A DNA stretch of 64,000 nucleotides from Tridacna crocea. Taxonomy: Eukaryota > Mollusca > Bivalvia > Cardiida > Cardiidae. The stretch lies in the NCBI GenBank assembly GCA_943736015.1, contig OX031069.1:18295235-18359234 (forward strand), in the 5' to 3' direction. How positions within the stretch are numbered: position 1 is the first letter of the stretch; each line of letters starts with the position of its first letter. The notes below the pieces were generated by a model, which was not told the DNA's origin, did not search any database, and worked only from the letters and a program-made list of their open reading frames with translations. Position numbers and translations under genes: made by a program. This document shows positions 33,392 through 46,101 of the stretch, piece after piece.

Positions 33392-35181
33392 TTTTAGCTC
33401 ACCTGAGCACAACGTGCTCAAGGGGAGCTTTTAGGATCACCCGGTGTCCGTCGTTCGTCGTCCATCGTGCGTCGTCCGTCGTGCGTCAGTGCGTCGTGCG
33501 TCGTCAACAATTCTTTAAACATCAACTCCTCCTAAACCACTGGGCGCATTTGGACCAAACTTGGCTGGAATGTTCCTTGGGAGGTCCTCTTTATACAGTT
33601 TTCACAGAATTTGATTCCGTCAAAAACTCTGGTTGCCATGGCAAAGAAATAGATTTTTTTAAGAAAATCTTTAAAAATCTTCTTCTCTGAAACCGCTGGC
33701 CAGATTTTAAAATAATTTCACAGAGATGTTCCTTAGGTGACCCTTTTCAAAAAGTATTCGCGAAATTTTGATCCGTCAAGAAACATGGCTCTGGTGAATG
33801 GGGGCTTCGTGCACTATACAGAAATGATGAAATTCTTAAAAATTCTTCTTCTCTGAAACCGCTGACTAGATTTTAAAATAATTTCACACAGATGTTCCTT
33901 TGGTGACCCTTTTCAAAAATTGTTCGCGAAATTTTGATCCGTCAAGAAACATGGCTCTGGTGAATGGGGGCTTCTTGCACTATTCAGAAATGAAGAAATT
34001 CTTAAAAATTCTTTTTCTCTGAAACCGCTGGCCAGATTTTAAAATAATTTCACACAGATGTTCCTTGGGTGACCCTTTTCAAAAAATGTTTGCGAAATTT
34101 TTATCCGTCAAGAAACATGGCTCTGGTGAATGGGGGCTTCTTGCACTATACAGAAATGAAGAAATTCTTAAAAGTTCTTCTTCTCTGTAACCGCTGGTCA
34201 GATTTTAAAATAATTTCACAGAGATGTTCCTTTGGTGACCCTTTTTTCAAAAATTCTTTGCAAAATTTTGATCTGTCGAGAAACATGGCTCTGGTGAATG
34301 GGGGCTTCTTGCACTATACAGAAATGAAGAAATAATTAAAAAATTTTCTTCTCAGAAACCGCTGGCCAGATTTTAAAATAATTTCACAGAAAAGTTCCTT
34401 GGATGACCCTTTTTAAAAATTATTTGCGAAATTTTGATTCGTCAAGAAACATGGCTCTGGTGAATGGGGGCTACTTGCGCTATAGGGAAATGAAGAAATT
34501 CTTCAAAATTCTTCTCTCGAACGGCTGGTCAGATTTTGAAATAATTTCACAGAGATTTTCCTTGGGTGACCCTTTTCAAAAACTGTTCGCGAAATTTTGA
34601 TTCATCAAGAAACATGGCTCTGGTGAATGGGGGCTACTTGCACTATAGGGCAATGAAGAAATTCTTTAAAATTCTTCTTCTTTGAAATGGCTGGTCAGAT
34701 TTTGGAAAATTTTCACAGAGATATTCCTTGGGTGACCCTTTTCGAAAATTGTTCATGAAAGTTTGATTCGTAAGGAAACATTGCTCTGGTGAATGGGGGC
34801 TACTTGCACTATATGGAAATGAAGAAATTCTTGAAAATTCTTCTTCTCTGAAACGGCTGGTCAGATTTGAAAATTGTTTCACAGAGATATTCCTTGAATG
34901 GCGTTTTTCACAATGTGTTTGCGAAATTTTGATAGGTCAAGAAACATGGCTCTAGAGAATGGGGGCTTCTTGCACTGTACGGAAATTAAGAAACTCCTAA
35001 AAATTCTTCTTTTTTGAAACTGCTGGTCAGATTTTGAGAGGACTTTTACAGGTGACCTTTTAAAAATTGCTTGGCAAAATAATGATTTTGTTTCCAGTGT
35101 TTCAATACCTTCAAAAAAAAAAGGCTATGATCCTCTCAAAAATTCAGGTGAGCGATCCAGGGCCATCTTGGCCCTCTTGTT
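33392..35181 (+). mobile_element. F1 element inserted at the P2 centre, 165-bp core
   Basis: 5' end TTTAGCTCACCTGAGCACAA, a CGTCGTCC-rich run at 33,447-33,508, and about eight 165-bp units each with CTGAAACCGCTGG and ATGGCTCTGGTGAATGGGGG. The end is AGGTGAGCGATCC, the GGGCCATCTTGGCCC hairpin, and TCTTGTTT. It sits in a T-run that is uninterrupted in the related locus at 12,085-12,110. Confidence 0.85.
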
Positions 35182-35818
35182 TAAATTATACAATTTGGGT
35201 CAAATTTTGCCCAGCCTGTGGGTTCACAAGTTTAACATGGGCTTATCTAGTGACGTGAATTCACAAAGTGATCAAGGGAAACAATTACTATTATAAGAGA
35301 TATAAAATTTGTTGTCAATTACCTGCCGTGATTGTAAAACTAAGCTTTTTTATGATTGATGTTAGGTTTTCAGGATTTTTGGAAAGAAAACGTTCAGATT
35401 TCAGGGACAGTGATTTATTTTGATGGTTTATTTTTGGGAGGAGAGTATTTTTTACTATGTCAGTTTAGACTCAGAGACATATAGAGAATTTTGTTTTTTT
35501 CGGTGAAAGATGGAAATTTATTTCATCCAGTGGACACCATCGTTAATATTTTCACGAGTGGCGCAGCCATGAGTGAAAATATTAACGATGGTGTTCATGA
35601 AATGAAATAATTTTCGATCTTTCACAAAAAAAAAACCAAATATTCTATTTATTTCATGCTTTTAACCCTTTCTGGGAGGAAATTTATCAAAATCCAGTAC
35701 AGTTCTATTCCATTATTCCCTCTCCTGCATAGCTTAGCAACGTGTTACAATATTACGTCAAGTGTGAGAAATGTAAAGGTAAATGACGTCATATTTCCAT
35801 CTGGTACTTGCTAACTAA
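35182..35818 (+). repeat. Unit X, truncated copy
   Basis: Matches 12,107-12,815, lacking one of the two 97-bp internal copies, and stops at CATTTCCATCTGGT. Confidence 0.75.
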
Positions 35819-36234
35819 CTCTTTACCATTAATTAATTAATTTCAAAATTGGAAATTGTCGTATGCAAACTTTTTCAGTTTGGAAGAGACTTTATTTTGT
35901 TGTCTGGGAAAGAGTATTGCAGACCTTCGTCGATCTTCTGAACCATTGTAATTTTTTTGTTTGGGAAAGAGTATAGCGGGTCTTCATCAACTTGTAAACC
36001 ATTTTAATTTGTTGTTTGGGAAAGAGTGTAGATCTAGCGGGTCTTCGTCAAGTTTTAAATTGTTGTTTGGTAGAGTACTGCGGGTCTTCTAAACCATCAT
36101 AATTTCGTGTCCGAAAATTTAGGGACAATTATTTTACCAAGTGTCCGAACTTAGGGACAAAAAATAAATTATTTTGGAAAATAATTAATGGTGTCCGAAA
36201 TTTTAGGGTGTCCAAATACTTAGGGCAATTACGG
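35819..36234. repeat. Insert between inverted X copies; three 75-bp repeats
   Basis: Three imperfect units with TTGTTTGGGAAAGAGT and GCGGGTCTTC at 35,905-36,090, preceded by M1-like blocks. They are followed by GTGTCCGAAAATTTAGGGAC and its variants to 36,234, which resemble the end of a separate short element. Confidence 0.5.
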
Positions 36235-37320
36235 TATACCTTGGCACTTACATCACCAACATGTCGGCATTGACTCTTACACGCTTCTATATGTTCTGAA
36301 AGTGAACTGCAGCCATTCTGCATGATCGGGAAACACTCGGTCAACAATCCTGGACTGATCGGCATTTTTCTGTACTGGATCCGCATACTTCCATAAGATT
36401 TCGGCAACCTTTCGCATACTGTTCCGGGTATCACTGCTGAACGAGCCCCGTTTGCCAAGCTGCGCCCATTTTCATCCCAAAAGCTCCCCGAAATTAGCCA
36501 TTTTTCATCTGCAACCCTTCGACAAGCAATCGAGGTTGTAGTGGAGGGCAGGCCTAATACAAGAGTAAATACATGTAAATCTATCATGAGACAAACAGCA
36601 TATTTATTTCATGCTTTCCGGTAGGATATCAAGAAATAGGAATGAAATTTTCGATCTTACACTGGTACCACCAGCATAAGATACCAATTTTCATGTTCTT
36701 GTTGCCTAGGTTAATTGCGCGTGCCTCACAACCAGATGGAAATATGACGCCATTTACCTTTACATTTCTCACACTTGACGTAATATTGTAACACGTTGCT
36801 AAGCTATGCAGGAGAGGGAATAATGGAATAGAATTGTACTGGATTTTGATAAATTTCCTCCCAGAAAGGGTTAAAAGCATGAAATAAATAGAATATTTGG
36901 GTTTTTTTTGTGAAAGATCGAAAATTGTTTCATCTCATGAACACCATCGTTAATATTTTCACTCATGGCTGCGCCACTCGTGAAAATATTAACGATGGTG
37001 TCCACTTGATGAAATAAATTTCCATCTTTCACCGAAAAAAAAAATCTCTATATGTCTCTGAGTCTAAACTGACATAGTAAAAAATACTCACTGTCCCTGA
37101 AATCTGAACGTTTTCTTTCCAAAAATCCTGAAAACCTAACATCAATCATAAAATAGCTTAGTTTTACAATCACGGCAGGTAACTGATAACAAATTTTATA
37201 TCTCTTATAATAGTAATTGTTTCCCTTGATCACTTTGTGAATTCAAGTCACTAGATAAGCCCATGTTAAACTTGTGAACCCACAGGTTGGGCCAATTTTG
37301 ACCCAAATTGTATAATTTGA
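36235..37320 (-). repeat. Unit X, inverted copy with its 117-codon frame
   Basis: The reverse complement matches 12,107-13,345. The frame at 36,129-36,587 begins MIDLHVFTLVLGLPSTTTSI, as in the 13-kb copy. About 11 replacements over 117 residues correspond to almost no silent changes. Confidence 0.75.
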
Positions 37321-37332
37321 AAAAAAAAAAAA

Positions 37333-38746
37333 AACAAGAGGACCATGATGGTCCTATATCGCTCACAAGAGTACTAAGCAGTAAAGGTCTACAATGAAGA
37401 TAAATACCAGATATTGAGGTTCAAGGCCAAATGATAATGAAACAAGAGTGGCAAATTGTCGCAACATTTGCCCATCCCACCGGCAGTTGTCAAGGAGGTA
37501 TAATAGTTGCAAAGGGCATGCAATACAACAAACATGTTCACCAAGTCTCAAGTCAATTTGACATACCAAATGTCAAAGCTTTCTGGGGAATTTTAAAGTT
37601 TTCCATTTTTGTTCCTGGGTTTAGAATTTGTGAACCCCGGGCAGGGCCAGTTTTGACCCCTGGGACATCTTATGACCAAACTTGGTAGTGATCCACTAGT
37701 ATTTCTACATACCATATATCAAAGCTCTACACCTTATAGTTTCAGAGAAGAAGAATTTTAAATTTTTCCTTTTTAGTTCCCATGTTTAAACTTGTGACCC
37801 CAGTGGCTGGGCCAATTATGATCCAAGGGGCATCATATTAATAAACTTGGCAGACGTCCACTAGGAGATGCTTTATACCAAATATCAAAGCTCAACACCT
37901 TCTGGTTTCAAAGAAGAAAAAAATTAAAGTTTTCCTTTTTTTCCCATGTTTTTTTCCCAGTTTGGAACCCAGGGGCATCATATGAACAAAATTGGTAGAA
38001 GTTTACTAGGAGATGCTTTATACAAAATATCAAAGCTCTTAGCCCACCAGTTTCAGAGAAGAAGAATTTTAAAGTTTTCCTTCTATGTTCCTTTGTTCAA
38101 ACTTTTGATCCCCTCGGCGGGGCCAGTTTTGAAACCCAGGGACATCATATGAACAATCTTGGTAGAGGTCCACTAGGAGATGCTACATACCAAATATCAA
38201 AGCTCTACTCCATCCTTTTTCAGAGAAGAAGAATTTTAAAATTTTCCTTCTTTGTTCCTATGTTTTGAAATTGTGACCAATGGGGCAGGGCAAGTTTGGA
38301 CCCCTGGGACATCTTATGAACAAACATTGTAGAAGTCTTCTAGGAGATCCTACTTACCAAATATCAAAGCCCTACACCTTCTAGTTTCAGAGAAGAAGAA
38401 TTTTAAAGTTTTCCTTCTTTATTTCTATGTTTCAAACTTGTGACACCCCCCTCCCCGGGAAGGGCCAGTTTTGACCCCAGGGACATCATATGAACAACCT
38501 TGGTAGAGGTCCACTAGGAGATGCTACATACCAAATATCAAAGCCCTGCACTTTCTAGTTTCAGAGAAGAATAACTTTAAAGTTTTCCTTCTTTGTTCCT
38601 ATGTTTCAAACTTATGACCCCCGAGGTGGGCCAGTTTTGACCCCAGGGACAGCATATGAACAATTTTGGTAGAGGTCCACTAGGAGATGCTACATACCAA
38701 ATATCAAAGCCCTGCTCACTCTAGTTTAAGAGAAGAAGAATAAAAC
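37333..38746 (-). mobile_element. F1-variant element, right arm of P2
   Basis: Mirror of 31,803-33,391, starting AACAAGAGGACCATGATGG. Confidence 0.8.
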
Positions 38747-40424
38747 AAAAGGGCCATTGGCCCTGGAACGCTAACCTTAGACTATAGCTTATGAGTAAAA
38801 TTCAATTCTTTGAGGAACTTTGCTAAAGCCTCACCCAAGGAACATCCCTGCCAAGTTTCATCAAGATTGGCCCAGTGGGTTTGGAGAAAAAGATGTTTAA
38901 AGAAATTGTTGACGGGTGACAGACATCGGACATAGGGCAATCAAATATTAAAGCTCTACACCTTCTAGTTTCAAAGTAGAACTTTAAATTTTCCTTCTTT
39001 GTCCTATGTTCGAACCTGTGGTCCCCGAGGCTGGGTCAGTTTTACCAAAGCAGCATCTTTGGAACAAACTTGGTAGACGTCTACTCACAGATGCTACATA
39101 CCAAGTATCAAAGCTTTACACCTTCCCGTTTATGAGAAGAAGAAATTTGAAATTTTCCTTCTTTGTTCCTTCAAGTTTCAGAGAAGATTTCTAAAGTTTT
39201 CCTTCTTTGTTGCTATGTTCAAACCTGTGACCCCGTGGAGCAGGGCCAGTTTTGACCCCAACGGCATAATATGAAAAATACTTGGCAGAAAGACACTAGG
39301 AATTGCTACATGCCAAATATCATAGGTCTATGCCTTCTAGTTGTAGAGAAGAATTTTAAAATTTTCTATCTTTGTTCCTATGTTTGAACTTGTAACCCCG
39401 GGGCAGAGCCAGTTTTGACCCTACGGGCATGATTTGAACAAACTTGGTAGAGGTCCACTAGGAAATGCAACAGACCAAATATCAAAGCTCTACGCTTTCT
39501 AGTTTCTGAGGAAAAGAATTTTAAAGTTTTCCTTCTTTGTTCCTATGCTCAAATTTGTGACCCCCGGGATGGGGCCAGTTTTGACTCCAGGGACAGAATT
39601 TGAACAAACTTGGCAGAGGTCCACTACGAGATGCCATATACCAAATATCAAAGCTCTACGCCTTCAAGTTTCAGAGGAGAAGATTTTTAAGTTTTCCCTC
39701 TTTGTTCCTATGCTCAAACTTGTGACCCCCGGGGTGGGGACAGTTTTGACCCCAGGGGCATAATTTGAACAAACTTGGTAGATGTCCACAAGGATACTAA
39801 ATATCAAAGCTCTACGCCTTCAAGTTTCAGAAGAGAAGAATTTTAAAGTTTTCCTTATTTGTTCCTATGCTCAAATTTGTGACCCCTGGGGTGGGGCCAG
39901 TTTTGACCCCAGGGATATAATTTGAACAAACTTGGTAGAGGTCCACTAGGAGATGCTATATACCACATATCAAAGCTCTACGCCTTCAAATTTCAGAGAA
40001 GAAGATTTTTAAAGTTTTCCTTCTTTGTTCCTATGCTAAAACTTGTTATCCCCCGGGTCGGGGCCAGTTTTGACCCTAGGGGCATAATTTGAACAAACTT
40101 AATAGAGGTCCATTAGGAGATGATACATACCAAATATCAAAGCCCAACGCTTTCTAGTTTCAAAGGAGAAGATTTTCAAAGATTTCATTTCTTTTTCTTT
40201 TTGTTGCCATGGCAACCAGAGTTATAGGTGGAATTAAATTCTTTGAACAATTTTGGTAGAGCTTCACCCAAGGAACATTCCTGCCAAGTTTCATGAAGAT
40301 TGGTCCAGTGGTTTTAGGAGGAGAAGATGTGTAAAAAAAAATTGTTGGCGGAAGACGGACACCGGACATAGGGTGATCACAATAGCTCACCTTTAGCACT
40401 TTGTGCTAAGGTGAGCTAAAAAAG
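38747..40424 (-). mobile_element. F1 element, right arm of P2
   Basis: Mirror of 29,966-31,802, from AACAAAAGGGCCATTGGCCC to GGTGAGCTAAAAA. About one core unit shorter than its partner. Confidence 0.8.
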
Positions 40425-40815
40425 TTTTCATTTTTTGTTTCTATGTTTCAAACTTGTGACCCCCCCCCGGGGCGGGGCCAGTTTTGACCCCAGGGGCATC
40501 ATATGAACAATCTTAGTAGAGGTCTACCAGAAGATGCTACATACCAAATATCAAAGCTCTACGCCTTCCAGTTTTAGAGAAGAAGATTTTCATAGATTTT
40601 ATTATTTTTCCTTTTGCTTGCTATGGTAACCAGAGTTATGGCTGGAATTCAATCTCTTTGGTAGAGCTTCACCCAAGGAACATCCCTGCCAAGTTTCATC
40701 AAGATTGGCCCAGTGGTTTAGGAGAAGATTTTTAAAGAAATTGTGGACGACGGACGATGGACGATGGGCGATCACAAAAGCTCACCATGAGCACTTCGTG
40801 CTCAGGTGAGCTAAA
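40425..40815 (-). mobile_element. F1 element, short copy with 5' end
   Basis: One core unit, then GTTGCTATGG, a GACGGACGATGGACGATGG run and the 5' end hairpin GAGCACTTCGTGCTC with GTGAGCTAAAAA. Confidence 0.7.
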
Positions 40816-41129
40816 AATGGTAGAGGTTAGATAAAGCTACATGCAAAGGCTGGAAGCCCCAGGACTTATGGTTTCACACAAGGAGATTAAAAAGATTTTC
40901 ATTCTTTTTTACTTTTTGTTGCAATTGCAACCAGTTTTTCATTGAATCAAAAAATTTCAAGCAGTTCTGAAGAAGACCAGGATCATTTCTGTGATCAAAA
41001 TTAAATAAGTTCAAAATTAAATAAGTTCTATTAGAGAAGATGTCTGAAATAAAAGTTCGCACATGCACAGACGCATGACAACCACAGAGCCATGACAAAA
41101 GCCCGCAGGCCTGCACCTAATGGAGCCAA

Positions 41130-42230
41130 ATAGTTTCCACTGTCCCTAAACTAAAGTGCTGACAAAAGTAAAATCATCTAGAATTGATACAGTTGAAGAC
41201 ATCCTGATTATAAAATTGTGATCTACCCCTGAACCTGATTTACATGTACTAGACATTAACAACATAAACATTCTAATCAAATTTCATGTGTCCAAGTGAC
41301 CTACTTCTTGAACAGATGTGATCCAATTTTGATCTTGTCCAAAATATTACCAGTACAAACATTATGAACAGTTTTCATGGGTACCTGACTAAAAATGTAG
41401 CTTCTAGAGCACATGCTATGTTCTTGTCCGATTTATGACTACTTTTTGACCTGGTGTGATACCCTATGACCCAACATCACTCTATTTTGAACTAGTTCAA
41501 GACAATGATAAAAAAGCAAGAGTATCAGACTAAAAATGTGGCCTCTATATTGTACATGAGAATTTTCAAAGATTTGTCTCAGTGACCTACTTTTAAACCT
41601 TGTTTTACCTAATTTCAAACTTGCTGAAATATTATTAATTACAAACATTCTGAATATGTTGTTTCAGATTATTATCAATACAAAGGTCATGACTAAGTTT
41701 CATGGGTACTGGACTGAAAAATTTCACTTTTGGAGTACATAATATGTTTTTTTTTTTTTTAAGATATGACCAAGCGACCTTTATGGCCTGATGTGAATGA
41801 ATTTCAAATATATCTTAGATATATTAAAAGCAATCATATTCATCAAGTTTAATGGGTATTAGTTTGAAAATATGGCCTCTAGAATGCACTCAAAGGTTTT
41901 TGAGAATATGTACCAGTGACCAGCTTGACTTACATGACCCAATTGCAAACTTGTATGTGGTTTTCTCAAGACAAACACTGACCATTTTTCATGAGTATAC
42001 GACAGAAAATGAGGCCTTTAGAGGGCACATTTTTTTTAACTAAAACCGAAATTCTTAATCAATTTTCGTAAAGTATCATACTGAAAATTTGACCTCTGGA
42101 GTACACATAAGGTGACAGTTTAGGCCTGATCGATGCACAGTATGCCTTGACACAATCACAAAAGCTCATCTTGAACGATTAATGCCAAGGTAAGCTAGAA
42201 AAACTTCATGCTATGGTGGTTACTGTAGTG
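41130..42230. repeat. Degenerate F6 array
   Basis: Repeats of GTGACCTACTT, ATGTGATCC, ACAAACATTCTGA and GGCCTCTAGA blocks at about 110-150 bp spacing. No terminus was found. Confidence 0.5.
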
Positions 42231-42288
42231 CACACAAGGTCTTTCTATGATTTGACTTGGTGATGTTTTTTATCATAGGTGTCTATTT

Positions 42289-43584
42289 TTAGCTCTACTG
42301 GCTTTCAGCCAGCAGAGCTTATGTCATGGCGTGGTTTCCGTCGTCCGTCTGTCCGTCCGTCCGTCCGTCTGTCCGTCTGTCCGTCCGTCCGTCCATTAGT
42401 CTTTTTCTTGTTTACGCGATAAAGCCTTCATTTCTGGTCAGATTTTCATGAAACTTACACAGTTTGTTTATATCATCAATAGCGTTAAGCCTATTGATTT
42501 TGAAAAAAATCCAACAAACAGTTTTGGAAAAGTAGCCATTTCAGATTTAAAATTTCCATTTCTTGTTTACGCGATAAAGTCTGTATTTGTGGTCAGATTT
42601 CCATGAAACTTGCAGAGTTCGTTTGTCTTATCAAGAGCTTCAACCCTATTGATTATGAAAAAAATCCAATAAACAGTATGGGAAAAGTAGCCATTTCAAG
42701 TTTAATACCTTCATTTCTTGTTTACGCGATAAAGTCTTCATTTTTGGTCAGATTTTCGAGAAAATTACACAGTTTGTTCATCTCATCAATAGCTTTAACC
42801 CTATTGATTTTGAAAAAAATCCGACAAACAGTATGGATAAAGTAGCCATTTCAGGTTTAAAATTTCCATTTCTTGTTTATGCAATAAAGATTGTATTTGT
42901 GGTCAGATTTCCATGAAACTTGCAGAGTTTGTTTGTCTTATCAATAGCTTCAACCTTATTGATTTTGAAAAAAAATCCGACAAACAGTATGGATGAAGTA
43001 GCCATTTTAAGTTTAAAATTTTGATTTCTTATTTATGGGATAAAGTCTGTATTTGTAGTCAGATTTCCATGAAACTTGCAGAGTCTGTTTATCTTATCAA
43101 TAGCTCCAACCCTATGAATTTTGAAAAAACCCAATAAACAGTATGGGAAAAGTAGCCATTTGAAGTTGAAAACTTTCATTTCTTGTTTATGCGATAAAGA
43201 TATTTGAGGTCAGATTTTCATGAAATTTGCATAGCTTGTTTGTATCATCAATAGGTTAAACCCTATTGATTTTGAAAAACATCCAACAAACAGTATTGGT
43301 AAAGTAGTCATTTCAAGTTGAACAATTTCATTGCTTGTTTACATGGTAAAGTAGTTATTTGTGATCAGATTTTTGTGAATTTTTCAGCTTATTTATCCCA
43401 TCAATAGCTTTTTAACCCTGTTGAGTTTGAAAAAAAGCAACAAACAGTAATGGAAAAGTAGCCATTTTGAGTTGAAAATGTCAATTATTTGTCTCTTTGC
43501 ATAATGAATTCCTAATGTATGCTTGATTTAAAAGCAAAATCTCTGCCAGTAGAGCATATTCAGGCCCTTCAGGGCCCTCTAGTT
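42289..43584 (+). mobile_element. Family F3 element (AGCTCTACTGGC), complete
   Basis: 5' end AGCTCTACTGGCTTTCAGCC, a long GTCCGTCC/GTCTGTCC run (42,340-42,395), then seven or eight core units of about 155 bp marked by TTCTTGTTTACGCGATAAAG. The 3' end has CTGCCAGTAGAGCAT (complement of the 5' end), a GGCCCTTCAGGGCC hairpin, and CTCTAGTT. Confidence 0.85.
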
Positions 43585-43593
43585 CATACTTGT

Positions 43594-45241
43594 CAAACAA
43601 GATGTCTGTTTGTAAAACAGTCATGCCCCCCTTTGATATAGGTAGTGGCAACGTTCATTAACTGATATCAAAACGTGTGTTCAACTTCCGCTTTTTCCCA
43701 GTTGACTTCAATGCTTACTTCGTCCCCAATAATACGCAAGTAAAATGTCGGAGCCACAAGTTGAGCTACTTATGATGAATTTTGAGACACTACCTTTTTT
43801 TTTGTTTTCAAAAATGGCTCAAGTGACTGCAGCAGCGCAAGCCCTGAATCATCTGGTGGTCACTGTGACCTTGACCTTTCACTGATTAACTTTGAAATCG
43901 ATAGGGATCATTTACACTCCAAGAAGAATATGTGTACAGAATTTGAAGGAATTGGGTCAATTCTGTGTCCAGTTATCATCTAGACATGGTTTGGTTAATA
44001 TATCCTTAAGTTGAAGGCCGCCTTGACCTTTGATAGGTTAATCTCAGAATCAATAGGGATCATTGACATGTTAATGGCCACTGTGACCTTGACCTTTGTC
44101 CGATTGACCTCAAAATCAATAGGGATCATCTGCAATCAGAGACAAATGTCGTGCCAGATTTGACGAACCTTGTATGTCTGGTTATCATCCCTACAAGGTT
44201 CGGTCTATATATCAAAATGTTGATGGTAACTGTGACCTTGACCTTTGACTGGTTGATTTCAAAATCAATAGGGAATGGTAACTGTGACCTTGACCTTTGA
44301 CTGGTTGACTTCAAAATCAATAGGGATTGTCTATACTCAGAAAGGGGCTAGGTTTGGACTATACATTAACCTGCTGATGGTTACTGTGACCTTGCCCTTT
44401 GATGAATTGACCTCAAAATCAATAGGGATCATCTAAACTCTGAAACAAATGTCTGCCAAATTTGACAAACCTAGGTCAATTCTGTGTCTAGTTATCATCC
44501 AGACAAGGTTTGGTCTATGTATTAGGATACTGACAGTCACTGTGACCTTGACCTTTGGCCGATTGACCTCAAAATCAATAGGGATCATCAAAACTCCGAA
44601 ACCTATGTCTGTGCCAAATTTGATGAACCTAAGTCAATTTTGTGTCTAATTAACATCCAGACATGGTTTGGTCTATGTATCATCATATTGACGGTCACTG
44701 TGACCTTGACCTTTGGCAGTTTCCTCATAATCAATAGGAATCAGCTAAACCATAAGACAAATGTCTATGCCAAGTTCGACGAACCTTGGTCAATTCTGTG
44801 TCTAGTTATCATTCAGGCAAGGTTTGGTCTATATATCAACATGTTGATGGTCACTGTGACCTTGACCTTTGACTGATTGACCTCAAAATCGATAGGGACA
44901 TCGGCACTTGAGATGAATGTCTGTGCCATATCTGAAGAACCTGGGTCGATTCTGAGTCTAGTTATCATCCGGACAAGGTTGGGTCTGTATATCAACATGT
45001 TGCTGGTCACTGTGACCTTGACCTTTGACAGATTGACCTCAAACTCAAAGGGATCATCTACATTCCGAGACAAATGTCTGTGCCACATTTGAGTACCTAG
45101 GTCAATTCTGTGTCTAGCTATCATCGGGACAAGGTAAGGTCTACCGACTGACCAACAGACTGACCAATCAAAGGACAGACCGACAGAAAGACATTACAAA
45201 AGCATTCTATCCCTACTTTGTGGAAGGGGGGGCATAAATAT
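43594..45241 (-). mobile_element. Family F4 element (ATGCCCCCC), complete
   Basis: On the minus strand the 5' end is TTTATGCCCCCCCTTCC, followed by a GTCGGTCTGTC-type run. The core has about eight units of roughly 165 bp marked by GTCACTGTGACCTTGACCTT. The 3' side has GGGGGGCATGAC, a CTGTTTTACAAACAG hairpin and ACATCTTGTTT. The frames here are repeat translations. Confidence 0.85.
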
Positions 45242-45256
45242 TATACAGATAAACGT

Positions 45257-45440
45257 TTGTTGCTCCACTCTTCCCATTTTAGAGAAAAAAAAATAAAGAA
45301 ATTATATCCCATGGGCATAATATAATTTGACTTGCTAGAGGTCCACTAACATACTTAAAGTCAAAGCTCTATGCCTTCCAGTTTCAAAGAAGAATTTTAA
45401 AGTTTTCCTTCTTTGTTCCTTGTTCAAACTTGTGACCAGG
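45257..45440 (-). mobile_element. F1 element piece left of LINE-A
   Basis: Core blocks CATAATATAATTTGACTTG, AAAGCTCTATGCCTTCCAG and TTTTCCTTCTTTGTTCC, broken off at TTGTGACCAGG. The rest of the element resumes at 56,094. Confidence 0.75.
45430..45440. repeat. Target-site duplication of LINE-A, 3' side
   Basis: TTGTGACCAGG, repeated exactly at 56,094-56,104. Confidence 0.85.
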
Positions 45441-45460
45441 AATGAATGAATGAATGAATG

Positions 45461-46101
45461 TTGTTTTATGGAGCATCGACAGCTTTGGTCATTTAGCGCG
45501 CATATTTATGTTAAAAAGATAATAAACGAGGGGTTGTTTAAACTGAATAAAGTTTTAATGACAATAAAAGAATTGAATTAAGAAAATTTAATGCATAAAG
45601 GGCATCATCGAGTTACAGGGCAATCCCTATATACTCAAAAGTTTTAAATGATAAGAACTGAATTAAGAAGTATGCATAAAGGGCATTATCGAGTTACAGG
45701 GCAATCCCCATATACTCAAAAGTTTTAAATGATAAGATTTAAGAATGTGATAAACAGGTTTAAACTCAATGCTGGTTTGATAAGAAGAAGTTTTTAAATG
45801 AAAAAATATGTGTCATTTATAATGTGCATAAAATATGATATTGAGTGGCTGGGCGTCCCTGCCTACTCCAAAGCATTAGGTTAAAAGGTAAGACTGATAA
45901 TATTGTTTTTCCTTAGAAATGAGGTTAAAACTGGTAAAGATTGGAGCCTCCAATGGGATCAAATACTCCCATTAAAGAGGACCTGTCTCCAATGAGATAA
46001 GATGTCTCCAAGAGAGCCAATCCTCCCATTAAGGAGATGCAAACTGAATATTAGTGAAGTAAAGGATGTAAAAAGATGGGTAAGAAACTCAAGAGTAAAT
46101 A
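45461..46101 (-). other. LINE-A 3' UTR and tail
   Basis: Non-coding sequence between the ORF2 stop and the tetranucleotide tail. It has two similar blocks with AAAGGGCATCATCGAGTTACA (shortened here: AAAGGGCATCATCGAG) at about 45,597 and 45,676, forming a direct repeat of about 75 bp. Confidence 0.7.

Larger units (their letters stand above)
29956..40433. repeat. Older palindrome P2 made of nested F1 elements
   Basis: Left arm 29,956-33,391 and right arm 37,333-40,433 are reverse complements with many small differences, clearly older than P1. The spacer (33,392-37,332) holds a later F1 insertion and an inverted pair of X units. Both arms contain the same nested F1 insertion at the same place in the same core unit, so that nesting came first. 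Confidence 0.85.

Noticed and set aside
43855..45130. CRISPR-like array
   Set aside because: Units are directly adjacent 165-bp tandem repeats without short conserved repeats and unique spacers, in eukaryotic DNA.
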